Assembly (NCBI RefSeq): GCF_000026985.1
Contig: NC_017390.1
Location: forward strand, 628,984 to 691,993
Source of the DNA: Erwinia pyrifoliae DSM 12163
GTDB lineage: Bacteria > Pseudomonadota > Gammaproteobacteria > Enterobacterales > Enterobacteriaceae
Direction: 5' to 3'
Length of the DNA stretch: 63,010 nucleotides
A model generated the notes under the pieces. That model ran no database searches, was not told where the DNA came from, and was given only the letters and a program-made list of their open reading frames with translations. Position 1 is the stretch's first letter. Every line of letters begins with the position of its first letter. A program made the translations under genes and the position numbers. This document shows, in pieces, positions 1 through 8,325 of the stretch.

Positions 1-248
1 AGGCCCGGTTGCGGAGCCTGGCGCTTGGTAATGCGTGCAACGCCAACTGCAGCTGTTGACGAATTTAACGCTGCATGAAAGTCGTTGTTCCCCGGTACGG
101 GATTTCGAGACGGACCAAAGAAAGTATTGAGTTCATCTTTTAGCCTCTCCTCACTGGCGTACAAACTGGTTGAATTACCGCCGACGAAGTCTTTCAGGAG
201 AATGCCAAGCTCATTCGAAGAGCTTTTAACTCCGGTGATATTTGACAT
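1..248 (-). CDS. Hypothetical protein, N-terminal part (runs off left edge)
   Basis: An open frame starts at the ATG complementary to 246-248 and stays open to base 1 (82 codons). An AAAGG ribosome site lies about 9 bases upstream of the start. The protein begins MSNITGVKSSSNELGILL and is rich in Ser, Asn and Gly, without a signal peptide or membrane segment in the visible part. I do not recognise the family. A Ser/Asn-rich, probably disordered start would fit a type III secreted protein, but I found no hrp-box upstream, so that is only a possibility. It is divergent from the dga-like operon and separated from it by about 490 bases. Confidence 0.5.
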   Translation of the reverse strand, partial: MSNITGVKSSSNELGILLKDFVGGNSTSLYASEERLKDELNTFFGPSRNPVPGNNDFHAALNSSTAAVGVARITKRQAPQPG

Positions 249-740
249 GAGAAAATTACCTTTTACTGGCTTTGGAGAAGCTTTCACAGACGCCCATAAA
301 AAGAGAGAGGATATTTTAGTAAAGTTTATCATTCCTGAATTTCATATTTATTGATTAGGAACTTGAGTCTCCTCGTTAAATATTAACAAATATATCAAAA
401 AACGCTTTAATTCCCGTTAATGATAGGGGGGATAGTGCAATTGATTTCAGATGTTCAGCTGAGGTGTAACTCAGGCGCATAATCCATCCCGCACGAATCA
501 CGAATAAGGCTAAGACAAAATGTCAGTCGCCTTCCCCACACGGCGTTTAGCGGCGCGCAAATATCCCTGTTTTCATGTGAGTTATCTCACTTTGCGCTTT
601 TATATTTACACCTTTCAACGCTTTTTGCGACTCAGGTCAGCCATTACCCATTTATTTCCACTTCGCGGCGGAAAAAGTCGTTCTATACAGTCCGCCGTCG
701 TCGGGCTAGTTTATTTGCATTGCGAATAAGGGGAATGACA
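249..740. other. Divergent intergenic region
   Basis: About 490 bases between the left-edge gene and the first gene of the dga-like operon. The part at 350-430 is AT-rich. It holds a good CRP-type site (listed separately). I see no convincing sigma-54 promoter, no RNA gene and no protein-like ORF; the plus ORFs at 85-354 and 520-729 have no family resemblance and no good ribosome site. Confidence 0.5.
571..595 (+). promoter_or_regulatory. Predicted CRP-binding site upstream of the dga-like operon
   Basis: TGTGA at 576-580, six bases, then TCACT at 587-591: nine of the ten core positions of the CRP consensus TGTGA-N6-TCACA. The site centre is about 157 bases before the first start codon, so a promoter 40-60 bases downstream would leave a leader of roughly 100 bases. 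Catabolite control would suit a carbon-source operon. The promoter elements themselves are not clear. Confidence 0.5.
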
Positions 741-1085
741 GTGAGTAAAGGAACGGTGCCGGTGAGTGCAGTGGCAGAATGTGGTGGCGATATTCAGCGA
801 TTGGCTGCACGGGTGATGAAGCAAATTGCCGGCCTGTTTGCGGCCAGAAATATTCAACCCAATCCGGTACAGCAACAGATGTTGGCGTCCCACGTACGGG
901 CGATGGCGTTGCGCTCACTAACCGGTGAAGCGCTGCCTGAAATAGCAGCCGACCTGTTTGAAGATATTTCGCCGCAGTCGACGGCGCTGGCGCAGCAGGT
1001 GGTCGATCTGTTTGGCAATCTGCCTGTTGAAGAGTCATGGCTGCTATCGGTGCATTTTGAAGTTGCCAAAGAAAACCAAAATTAA
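741..1085 (+). CDS. Stand-alone PRD domain protein
   Basis: A protein of about 114 residues consisting of little more than one PTS regulation domain (PRD), the module that HPr or EII proteins phosphorylate on histidine in BglG/LevR-type regulators. There is no DNA- or RNA-binding domain. The GTG at 741 is preferred because AAGGGG at 728-733 lies 7 bases upstream; the in-frame ATG at 735 would abut that site and a TTG at 720 has none. It is the first gene of the operon and ends 9 bases before the SFCGS gene. Small PRD proteins of this kind accompany the SFCGS/DUF4310-4312 cluster in other bacteria. Its job is unknown; sensing of PTS phosphorylation state, or acting as a transporter subunit, is inference. 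Confidence 0.8.
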   Translation: MSKGTVPVSAVAECGGDIQRLAARVMKQIAGLFAARNIQPNPVQQQMLASHVRAMALRSLTGEALPEIAADLFEDISPQSTALAQQVVDLFGNLPVEESWLLSVHFEVAKENQN

Positions 1086-1094
1086 GGAGTCACT

Positions 1095-1454
1095 ATGCCT
1101 CAAATCACCGTTGTTATCGGCGACCGTCTCGGTAAGGGTCAGAAAGTCGCCGCAGGTATTGAGAAAGCGGGCGGCAAAGCTATCGTAGTACCGGGCGTGG
1201 CGGCAGATATGAAGCTGGGAGATGTGATGAACGCAGAAAGCGCCGATTTCGGCATCTCCTTCTGCGGCAGCGGCGGTGCTGGTGCTATTACGGCTCAGAA
1301 CAAATATGGCTTTAAGGCGAAACATGGAATGCGTTCCATAGAGGAAGGCGTTACCGCCATCAATGAAGGTGCAACCGTGCTCGGCTTTGGCTTTATGGAC
1401 AAAGAAGAGCTGGGTGAGCGCCTGGTGCAGGCGTGGCACAAGAAGCAAGGCTGA
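1095..1454 (+). CDS. Glycine-rich SFCGS family protein
   Basis: 119 residues with the hallmark SFCGSGGAGAIT near residue 56, which names the Gly_rich_SFCGS family (related to the YhfU/DUF2620 type). The start (TVVIGDRLGKGQKVAAGI) has the strand-loop-helix feel of a small alpha/beta domain, and a conserved Cys sits between Phe and Gly. AAGGAG precedes the ATG by 6 bases. The gene overlaps the next by one base (TGATG). Family members always travel with DUF4310/4311/4312 membrane proteins and a DgaE/DgaF pair. It may be the cytoplasmic subunit of that transporter, comparable to a small EIIB, but this is not shown. Confidence 0.85.
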   Translation: MPQITVVIGDRLGKGQKVAAGIEKAGGKAIVVPGVAADMKLGDVMNAESADFGISFCGSGGAGAITAQNKYGFKAKHGMRSIEEGVTAINEGATVLGFGFMDKEELGERLVQAWHKKQG

Positions 1455-1753
1455 TGAAAGAGCAATTCACCACCACGGTGAAGGTCAGCGGCAAAGGCAA
1501 CAGCAAAACTAAAGCTTTTGCCGATGCGCTGAGTCAGGTGCAAAACACGGTGCTGAAATCCAGCAATAAGGTTCTGCTGCGTATTGAGCCGGTTGAGGTG
1601 AAAGTGCTGCGTGCCGGGGTGGGCGTCAGTAAGGAAAAGTTTCTTTTTTTCTTCCTGGCGCGTGAAAAACGGCTGTACAGCGTTGAGCTGGAGATCGTAG
1701 TAAATGTTGCAGCGATTGCTACCGATCGGGTGGAGTTCACCGTTAATAACTAG
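1454..1753 (+). CDS. DUF4312 family protein
   Basis: 99 residues; soluble, basic and strand-rich (MKEQFTTTVKVSGKGNSKTK at the start, IEPVEVKVLRAG in the middle). The ATG at 1454 overlaps the stop of the SFCGS gene (TGATGA), indicating translational coupling; a longer in-frame extension to 1433 lies inside the upstream gene and is unlikely. Known only as a conserved partner of DUF4310 and DUF4311. The role is unknown; a small subunit of the membrane complex encoded next is the natural guess. Confidence 0.85.
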   Translation: MKEQFTTTVKVSGKGNSKTKAFADALSQVQNTVLKSSNKVLLRIEPVEVKVLRAGVGVSKEKFLFFFLAREKRLYSVELEIVVNVAAIATDRVEFTVNN

Positions 1754-1786
1754 CAATATTTGGCGACAACATCAAAGGGAAAGTGG

Positions 1787-2563
1787 ATGTTTTTAATCAT
1801 ATTATTTAAGTCGTTAATTATTGGCGGTCTGGTCGGTGTGGGGGTGGGAGCCGGCGCTGCACGTATGTTCCATGCACCCACTACGCAGGGCATGGGCGCA
1901 TTTCGTACCCTCGGTGAACTGAACTCCTGTGAGGGCGATCCGGCCTCTCACTTCTCCTTCGGTCTGGGGTTTTTCTTTAATGCCTGGGCCTCTTCCGTTG
2001 CAGCAGGCTCTTTCACCCAGGATGTTGACCATCGCATCATCCCCAACTGGGGGGCGGCTGCGCTAATGGTGAAAAACCGTAACCTGGCGCAAACCCTGCA
2101 TGATCCGAAGAAAATGGCGATAGCCTGCGGCCTCATCGGCATGATTGTGGTGGCGTTTCTTAATTCCACTGCATCTGCCGTGCCTGCTGCTTTGCAGGTG
2201 ACCGCCGTAAAGGTGCTGGTTCCGGCGGCTAATCTGCTGGTGAATACCGTGATGCCGGTGCTGTTCTGGCTGGCGGCAATCGACGCCGGTAAAAAGTCGG
2301 GTTTCTGGGCCACCATTTTTGGCGGATTAGCGCAGCTGATGATGGGTAACGCCGTGCCGGGGCTGGTGCTGGGCATCCTGATCGGTAAAGGGGTGGAGGA
2401 GAGCGGCTGGAATCGCGTCACCGGGGTGATGATGGTAGCCATTATCCTGCTGTTTGTGCTGAGCGGTTTCTTCCGTGGTTTCGATATGCAGATGCTGCAA
2501 TCCTTCCAGCTCGGCGTGCCCATATGGCTGGATATGCTCCACAACTCCCTGAGCGGTAAGTAA
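1787..2563 (+). CDS. DUF4311 family membrane protein
   Basis: 258 residues from the ATG at 1787 (AAAGGG ribosome site); the frame opens earlier at a TTG (1760) with no site. It is strongly hydrophobic with several membrane segments, starting FLIILFKSLIIGGLVGVGVG. Conserved family features include RMFHAPTTQGMGAF and the acidic/polar stretch DVDHRIIPNW in a loop. It lies 7 bases before DUF4310; together they look like a two-protein membrane component, as in EIIC/EIID pairs of mannose-type PTS, although I see no direct sequence similarity to those. Function uncharacterised. Confidence 0.85.
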   Translation: MFLIILFKSLIIGGLVGVGVGAGAARMFHAPTTQGMGAFRTLGELNSCEGDPASHFSFGLGFFFNAWASSVAAGSFTQDVDHRIIPNWGAAALMVKNRNLAQTLHDPKKMAIACGLIGMIVVAFLNSTASAVPAALQVTAVKVLVPAANLLVNTVMPVLFWLAAIDAGKKSGFWATIFGGLAQLMMGNAVPGLVLGILIGKGVEESGWNRVTGVMMVAIILLFVLSGFFRGFDMQMLQSFQLGVPIWLDMLHNSLSGK

Positions 2564-2570
2564 AAGGACG

Positions 2571-3221
2571 ATGGCAATGGATAAGTCAAAAAGCGGTTTC
2601 TGGTATGCGGACTGGTCATTTCCAATCTTTGTCGGCCTGCTTTCCGCCGGGGTGTTTGCCGGCACGCATATGTATTACGTCTATGGACTGGGGGCATTTA
2701 ACGAGGTGGCTTTCGTCTCAATGCTGCGTTCCGGCATGGAAACCGGCGTCTACGGCGCGGTAGCGGCCTTCGGTGCCAGTTTTCTGTTTGCGCGCATCAT
2801 AGAAGGTTCTCTGGTCGGCATTCTCGATATTGGTGGTGCCATCCAGACTGGTATCGGCTTGGGCGTACCGGCGCTGCTGCTGGGGGCAGGGATTATCTAC
2901 CCGGTGGCGAACTTTGCCGCTGCGCTGGTTACCGGCCTGGCGCTCGGCTTGGCGGTGGGCTACCTGATCATTCTGGCGCGCAAATTCACCATCAATAACA
3001 GCGACTCCACCTACGGAGCTGACGTAATGATGGGGGCAGGCAATGCAGCAGGTCGTTTCCTCGGTCCACTGATCATTTTGTCTGCCATGAGTGCATCAAT
3101 TCCCATTGGCCTCGGTTCCCTGTTCGGCTCGCTGCTGTTCTATCTGTGGAATAAACCGATTACTGGTGGGGCCATTCTCGGTGCAATGCTGCTGGGCGCT
3201 ATCTTCCCGGTCGCACTTTAA
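2571..3221 (+). CDS. DUF4310 family membrane protein
   Basis: 216 residues with about six hydrophobic segments and Gly-rich turns (GGAIQTGIGLGVPALLLGAG). Two starts are possible: ATG at 2571, only 3 bases after AAAGG, or ATG at 2577 with the better 9-base spacing. The N-terminal KSGFWYADWSFPIFVG is typical of the family. Probable partner of DUF4311 in an inner-membrane transporter for the substrate degraded by the downstream enzymes. A 46-base gap separates it from the metallohydrolase gene. Confidence 0.85.
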   Translation: MAMDKSKSGFWYADWSFPIFVGLLSAGVFAGTHMYYVYGLGAFNEVAFVSMLRSGMETGVYGAVAAFGASFLFARIIEGSLVGILDIGGAIQTGIGLGVPALLLGAGIIYPVANFAAALVTGLALGLAVGYLIILARKFTINNSDSTYGADVMMGAGNAAGRFLGPLIILSAMSASIPIGLGSLFGSLLFYLWNKPITGGAILGAMLLGAIFPVAL

Positions 3222-3267
3222 ACTCACCTGTGGAGTGACAGCCCGCTGCGACGCTTAGGAGTGCGCA

Positions 3268-4401
3268 ATGTTTGATTTGATTATTCGCCAGGCCCGTCTG
3301 AGTAACGGTTCACTGAGCGATATTGCGATAAAGGAGGGTAAAATTGCCGCCGTTGGCACGCTGTCTGGTTCGGCACGGCGTGAGTGGCATCTGGCCGGGC
3401 GTTACTGGCTAAGCGCGGGGTGGATTGATTCACACGTCCACTGTTACCCGAAATCACCGATTTACCATGATGAAGCCGATCGCATCGGTGTGGAAACTGG
3501 CGTGACGACAGTAGTTGATGCGGGCAGTACCGGAGCCGACGATATTGATGACTTTTTTCAACTGACTTGCTGTGCCAACACCAGGGTATATGCACTGTTG
3601 AATATTGCCCGCAGCGGCATCCTCACCCAGAACGAGCTGGCCGATATGGCCAGCCTGGACGGGAAGGCGGTGGAAGCCGCGCTGCAGCGACATCCGGGTT
3701 TTATTTGTGGCCTCAAGGCGCGTATCAGCAGTAGCGTGGTAGAAAAAAACGGTATTAAACCGTTAGAGCACGCCAAAGCGATACAGCAGGAGAACGGGCC
3801 GCTGCCACTGATGGTTCATATCGGTAACGATCCGCCGGATCTTGATGAGATCGCCGATCTACTGACTGCTGGCGACATTATCACCCACTGTTATAACGGC
3901 AAGCCGAACCGCATCCTCACCCCCTCGGGTATTTTGCGTGCCTCCATCACACGCGCATTGCAGCGCGGGGTGCGGCTTGACGTCGGGCACGGTAGCGCCA
4001 GCTTCAGCTTTGCGGTGGCGCGGGCGGCGATTGCGCAGGGGATTTTGCCGCACACCATCAGTTCGGATATTTATTGCCGCAACCGTGTTAACGGCCCGGT
4101 GCATAGCCTGGCGCACGTTATGTCGAAGTTTTTGCATATCGGCATGACGCTGCCACAGGTGATCGACTGCGTGACCGCGCATGCTGCTGACGGACTGCGG
4201 CTGGCAGGGATTGGGCGGCTCGAACCGGGTTATGTCGCTGACTTGACGATTTTTGACCTGCAGCAGGCAGTTTGCCTGTTCAGTGATGCTGACGGGCAGA
4301 CGTTGCCCGGTGAAATGCAACTGGTGCCGCTGGCCGCCGTGGTCGGCGGACAGGAGTTCGTGACCGACGAAGGGAAAAAACGTAATGACCTCAGTTTATG
4401 A
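3268..4401 (+). CDS. Amidohydrolase/deacetylase family metallohydrolase
   Basis: 377 residues of the amidohydrolase superfamily (dihydroorotase/N-acetylglucosamine-6-phosphate deacetylase-like). Metal-ligand motifs in order: DSHVHC near residue 54, a histidine in MVHIG, ITHCYNG, LDVGHG and a late Asp in SSDIY. N- and C-terminal pieces (MFDLIIRQARLSNG; LEPGYVADLTIFD) form the usual beta-sandwich. GGAG lies 8 bases before the ATG. The 3' end overlaps dgaE by 17 bases. In this context it probably removes an N-acyl or similar group from the substrate before DgaE acts; the substrate is inferred, not seen. Confidence 0.88.
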   Translation: MFDLIIRQARLSNGSLSDIAIKEGKIAAVGTLSGSARREWHLAGRYWLSAGWIDSHVHCYPKSPIYHDEADRIGVETGVTTVVDAGSTGADDIDDFFQLTCCANTRVYALLNIARSGILTQNELADMASLDGKAVEAALQRHPGFICGLKARISSSVVEKNGIKPLEHAKAIQQENGPLPLMVHIGNDPPDLDEIADLLTAGDIITHCYNGKPNRILTPSGILRASITRALQRGVRLDVGHGSASFSFAVARAAIAQGILPHTISSDIYCRNRVNGPVHSLAHVMSKFLHIGMTLPQVIDCVTAHAADGLRLAGIGRLEPGYVADLTIFDLQQAVCLFSDADGQTLPGEMQLVPLAAVVGGQEFVTDEGKKRNDLSL

Positions 4402-5506
4402 AAAATATGGCTTAAAGCAGGTGATTAACGCTTCCGGCCGCATGACCCTTCTTGGTGTTTCTACCCCGAGTGCGGATGTGGTGGAAACGGTGAAGTTTGG
4501 CTTGAATCACTACTTTGAAATCAACGATTTGGTGAATAAGAGCGGTGCCTGTATCGCCGGGTTGCTGGGCTGTGAGGCGGCGGTGGTGGTTTCCTGTGCG
4601 TCGGCGGGGCTTGCCCAGTCGGTGGCCGCGCTGATTATCAAGGATAACGCCTGGCTGTTGGATAACCTGCATGTTGCCCCGTTAGCCGTGGCTCACGACA
4701 TCGTGCTGCCGAAAGGACACAACGTGAACTACGGCGCTCCGGTGGGTACCATGGTGGCATTAGGCGGGGGGCGGCTGGTGGAAGCTGGCTATGCTAACGA
4801 ATGCTCAGCGGAGCAGCTTTCAGCAGCGATCACTGCGCAAACCGCTGCGATTTTGTATATCAAGTCGCACCACTGTGTGCAGAAAAGTCATCTTAGCGTG
4901 GAGCAGGCGGCAGTGGTGGCGCATCAGCACGGTGTACCGCTAATTGTTGACGCTGCTGCTGAAGAAGATTTACAGGCTTATTATAACGCGGGTGCCGATC
5001 TGGTTATCTACAGCGGTGCCAAAGCAATTGAAGGACCGACCAGCGGGCTGGTTGTCGGCAAAACGCAGTATGTCGAATGGGTGAAAAGGCAGTCGCAGGG
5101 CATTGGCCGAGCGATGAAGGTCGGCAAAGAGGGCATTCTCGGTTTGACGCTGGCGATTGAAAACTACCTGCTGCGTGAGAAGGCCACCGGGGCGCAGATG
5201 GTAGAAAAAATGACGCCCTTTATCGCTAATCTTAACCAGCTGCCGGGTATCGAGGCGCGCGTGGTGTGGGATGCAGCGGGACGGGATATCGCCCGTGCGG
5301 AAATCCACTTCGACGAGGCGACCGTGGGGCGCACCACCGGGGAGATCGTCCAGTCGCTGAGAACCGGCGATATCGCTATCTATTTCCGTGGCTACAAGGC
5401 TAACGAGGGCATCGTCGAGGTGGACGTCCGCAGCGTGACCGTCGATCAACTGCACACTATTTTTACCTGTATTCACGCTTTGCTTTTTGGAGAGAAACGC
5501 GCATGA
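4385..5506 (+). CDS. dgaE: DgaE-family PLP-dependent ammonia lyase (D-glucosaminate-6-phosphate type)
   Basis: 373 residues, fold type I PLP enzyme of the SelA-like/DgaE family. The PLP lysine is K213 in IYSGAKAIEGPTSG, preceded by the PLP-binding Asp in LIVDAAAEED. DgaE of Salmonella converts D-glucosaminate-6-phosphate to 2-keto-3-deoxygluconate-6-phosphate and ammonia. The ATG at 4385 lies inside the end of the metallohydrolase gene, and the stop overlaps dgaF by ATGA, so the three enzymes are translationally linked. Unlike the Salmonella operon, no mannose-type EII genes (dgaABCD) are present; the SFCGS/DUF4310-4312 set takes their place. The exact substrate may therefore differ. Confidence 0.9.
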   Translation: MTSVYEKYGLKQVINASGRMTLLGVSTPSADVVETVKFGLNHYFEINDLVNKSGACIAGLLGCEAAVVVSCASAGLAQSVAALIIKDNAWLLDNLHVAPLAVAHDIVLPKGHNVNYGAPVGTMVALGGGRLVEAGYANECSAEQLSAAITAQTAAILYIKSHHCVQKSHLSVEQAAVVAHQHGVPLIVDAAAEEDLQAYYNAGADLVIYSGAKAIEGPTSGLVVGKTQYVEWVKRQSQGIGRAMKVGKEGILGLTLAIENYLLREKATGAQMVEKMTPFIANLNQLPGIEARVVWDAAGRDIARAEIHFDEATVGRTTGEIVQSLRTGDIAIYFRGYKANEGIVEVDVRSVTVDQLHTIFTCIHALLFGEKRA

Positions 5507-6243
5507 CGCTGACACCACAATTTTACCGTAACCGGGTATGCCTGAACGTTCTGGCCGGTTCAAAACAGAACGCCCGTGATATCTGGGAAGCGGCCGAAGG
5601 CCATGTGCTGGTCGGCGTACTGTCGAAGGATTATGGCGACGTGGACAGCGCGGTGACCGATATGCGCGAATACGCGGCATTGATCAATAACGCGCTGTCG
5701 GTTGGTCTTGGTGCTGGCGATCCGAACCAGTCAACAATGGTTAGCGCAATCGCCGCCCGTATCCAGCCGCAGCACGTTAACCAGGTGTTTACCGGCGTGG
5801 CGACCGCGCGTGCGCTGCTTGGGCAGCCGCAGACGGTGGTTAACGGGTTAATCTCACCCAGCGGCCAGCCTGGGATGGTGAAGATTTCCACCGGCTCGCT
5901 CAGTAGCAGGCAGGCAGACGGCATTGTTCCGGTGGCTACGGCGGTGGCGCTACTGAAGGATATGGGCGGCAGTTCAGTGAAATACTTCCCGATGGGTGGC
6001 CTGGAAACTCTTGACGAGTTTAAGGCGGTGGCCGCCGCCTGCGCGGCACAGGACTTCTGGCTGGAACCGACCGGTGGCATCGATCTGAATAACTTTGCTG
6101 CGATCCTGCAGTCCGCGCTGGATGCTGGCGTCAGTAAGATCATCCCGCATATCTACAGCTCGATAATTGATAAAAGCACTGGCCTTACGCGGCCAGAGGA
6201 CGTGGCAAGGCTGCTGACGATAACGAAGCAGCTGGTGGATTGA
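5503..6243 (+). CDS. dgaF: DgaF-family 2-keto-3-deoxy-6-phosphogluconate (KDGP) aldolase
   Basis: 246 residues of the KDGP aldolase family associated with DgaE; expected to split the keto-deoxy sugar phosphate into pyruvate and glyceraldehyde-3-phosphate. The protein reads as a TIM barrel: VLVGVLSKDYGD and FWLEPTGGIDLNNF are characteristic, with a catalytic Lys expected in VKYFPMGG or VKISTGS. The start overlaps the dgaE stop (ATGA). It is the last gene before a good intrinsic terminator, closing the operon. Confidence 0.9.
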   Translation: MTLTPQFYRNRVCLNVLAGSKQNARDIWEAAEGHVLVGVLSKDYGDVDSAVTDMREYAALINNALSVGLGAGDPNQSTMVSAIAARIQPQHVNQVFTGVATARALLGQPQTVVNGLISPSGQPGMVKISTGSLSSRQADGIVPVATAVALLKDMGGSSVKYFPMGGLETLDEFKAVAAACAAQDFWLEPTGGIDLNNFAAILQSALDAGVSKIIPHIYSSIIDKSTGLTRPEDVARLLTITKQLVD

Positions 6244-6253
6244 CATCAACCCG

Positions 6254-6282
6254 GCCCCATGTTCACTCTGGGGCTATTTTTT
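6254..6282 (+). terminator. Intrinsic terminator after dgaF
   Basis: GCCCC (6254-6258) pairs with GGGGC (6270-6274) across an 11-base loop, followed by TATTTTTT. It lies 10 bases after the dgaF stop and separates the operon from the regulator gene. Confidence 0.8.
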
Positions 6283-6354
6283 CACCACGAAAAAAGTTAG
6301 GCTTGAGGAAAGTATTCGTTTCCCTTTAGCCGCCAACGGGACAAGTGGCAACTT

Positions 6355-8289
6355 GTGAGATTTCCTAACCAACGACTGGCTCAGCTGTTCACTATCTTGC
6401 AAAACGAAACGCTGCCGCAGGATGAGCTGGCGCGGCGTCTTAATGTCTCTACGCGTACGGTGCGTACCGATATTAACGCGCTCAATGAGCTGCTGACGGA
6501 TTATACGGCCTGCTTTGTACTCAGCCGTGGTGCGGGCTATCAGCTGAAAATTGCTGATGCGCAGCGTTATCAGCAACTGTTACAGCAGTCTTCTTCCCCT
6601 CTGCGCGTGCCGCGCACTTCAGAGGAACGCGTAAATTACCTGTTAACCCGTTTTCTCACCTCGGCCTTTGCGCTTAAGCTTGAAGATCTGGCCGACGAGT
6701 GGTTTGTCAGTCGCACCACGCTGCAAAGCGATATGGCTGAGGTCAGGGAATGGCTGGCGCGCTACCAGCTGGCGATTGAAACCAAGCCGCGCTACGGCAT
6801 GAAGCTGTTTGGCAGCGAAGTGGCAATGCGTACCTGTCTGACCGATTTGCTGTATCAGATAGCACTTGGGCATAGCGATAGCCCGCTACTGAGGGGGGAA
6901 GGGGTTAACAGCGGTATGCTGGAACGGCTGCAGCCGCTGCTACAACAGAGCCTGTCGCGCTTTAATATACGCCTGACAGATGATGGCGAATTTTATCTGC
7001 GCCTCTATTGTGCGGTAGCGGTACGACGCATAGGCGAGGGCTATCCGCTAACGGATTTTAGCGCCGAGGATGTGAATGATGAAGTTTGCGCTGCGGCTCG
7101 CGATATCGTCAATCTGATGCGCCCTATCGTCGGCAAGGCGATCTCGCCAGCCGAGGAAGCGTATCTGCGGGTTAATATCGCCGCCCGACGGGTTGAGGAG
7201 CTGGCAGCCAGCGCGATCGGTGCAGATGACGGCGATTCGCTGGTGGAATATATCCTCACCTATATCAATACCCACTACAACTTCAACCTGCAAAACGACC
7301 CGCAGCTGCACGCCGACCTGCTGACGCATATTAAAACGATGATCACCCGCGTGCGCTATCAGATACATATTCCCAATCCCCTGCTGACCAATATCAAACA
7401 GCACTATCCACTGGCATGGGATGTGACGCTGGCGGCGGTGTCCAGCTGGAGTAAATACACGCCCTATACCATCTGCGAGAATGAAATCGGTTTTCTGGTA
7501 CTGCACATTGGCGTCGGGCTGGAGCGTCATTACCATGTTGGCTACCAGCGTCACCCGCAGATCCTGCTGGTATGCGATACCGGAAATTCTACCGTGCGTA
7601 TGATCCAGGCCATGCTGTGGCGTAAATACCCGCAGATCGTGGTTAACCAGATTATCTCACTGCGGGATTACGCGCTGCAGGCGAGCGTCGAAGAGGATTT
7701 TGTTATCTCTACCGTACGCCTTAGCGACAAGGATAAGCCAGTGGTGGTTATGTCGCCGTTCCCCACCGAATACCAGCTGGAACAGCTTGGTAAGCTGGTG
7801 CTGTTGGATCGTACCCGGCCTTATATGCTGGAGAAATTCTTCGATGCCAGCCACTTTATGATCCTCGACAGGCCCATAGATCGCTCATTACTGTTTCGTC
7901 AGCTGTGCGACCAGCTGGAGCAGGAAGGAATGGTGGATAACACCTTTTACCCCTCCGTGGAAGAGCGTGAAGCCATCGTCACGACGATACTGGGCGAAGG
8001 CATTGCTCTGCCGCACTCCCTCGGGCTGCTGGCAAAAAAAACCTGTGTTTATACCGTGCTGGCTCCACAGGGGATTACGTGGGGAGATGAAACGGCGTAC
8101 GTGATTTTTCTGCTGGCTATCGGCAAGACGGAGTATGAGGAAGCGATGGCGATTTACGATCTGTTTGTGACGTTTATGCGCGAAAGGGCAATGGTAAGGC
8201 TAAGAGACAGCAAGGATTTTGCCGCTTTTAAAGCGGTGGCGATGGATTGTTTAAATCGGTTCCAGGGCGGAACATACGGCGCGGGATGA
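6355..8289 (+). CDS. BglG/MtlR-type PTS-controlled transcriptional regulator
   Basis: 644 residues. Order: N-terminal winged HTH (DELARRLNVSTRTVRTDINA, about 22-41), a second HTH-like domain, two PRDs (about 180-390), an EIIB-like domain with phosphorylatable Cys407 in LLVCDTGNSTVR, and an EIIA-like domain with His554 in GIALPHSLG. This is the architecture of MtlR/LicR-like activators rather than the LevR-type sigma-54 activator DgaR of Salmonella. A GTG start at 6355 gives the usual family N-terminus (MRFPNQRLAQLF); no strong ribosome site is visible. It has its own leader downstream of the terminator. Likely the activator of the operon upstream, switched by PTS phosphorylation. Confidence 0.88.
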   Translation: MRFPNQRLAQLFTILQNETLPQDELARRLNVSTRTVRTDINALNELLTDYTACFVLSRGAGYQLKIADAQRYQQLLQQSSSPLRVPRTSEERVNYLLTRFLTSAFALKLEDLADEWFVSRTTLQSDMAEVREWLARYQLAIETKPRYGMKLFGSEVAMRTCLTDLLYQIALGHSDSPLLRGEGVNSGMLERLQPLLQQSLSRFNIRLTDDGEFYLRLYCAVAVRRIGEGYPLTDFSAEDVNDEVCAAARDIVNLMRPIVGKAISPAEEAYLRVNIAARRVEELAASAIGADDGDSLVEYILTYINTHYNFNLQNDPQLHADLLTHIKTMITRVRYQIHIPNPLLTNIKQHYPLAWDVTLAAVSSWSKYTPYTICENEIGFLVLHIGVGLERHYHVGYQRHPQILLVCDTGNSTVRMIQAMLWRKYPQIVVNQIISLRDYALQASVEEDFVISTVRLSDKDKPVVVMSPFPTEYQLEQLGKLVLLDRTRPYMLEKFFDASHFMILDRPIDRSLLFRQLCDQLEQEGMVDNTFYPSVEEREAIVTTILGEGIALPHSLGLLAKKTCVYTVLAPQGITWGDETAYVIFLLAIGKTEYEEAMAIYDLFVTFMRERAMVRLRDSKDFAAFKAVAMDCLNRFQGGTYGAG

Positions 8290-8325
8290 AAGGGCGACCG
8301 ACACGGCGATCGCCCGCGTAAGCCG

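Noticed and set aside
520..729. Plus-strand ORF of 69 codons before the PRD gene
   Set aside because: It spans the CRP site and leader; no ribosome site and no protein-like pattern.
400..740. Sigma-54 promoter for the dga-like operon
   Set aside because: Expected from Salmonella dga, but no TGGCAC-N5-TTGC match is present and the regulator is not of the LevR type.
1948..2697. Minus-strand ORF of 249 codons
   Set aside because: Antisense to DUF4311/DUF4310, rich in Ser/Pro/Arg, no family resemblance; a shadow of GC-rich coding DNA.
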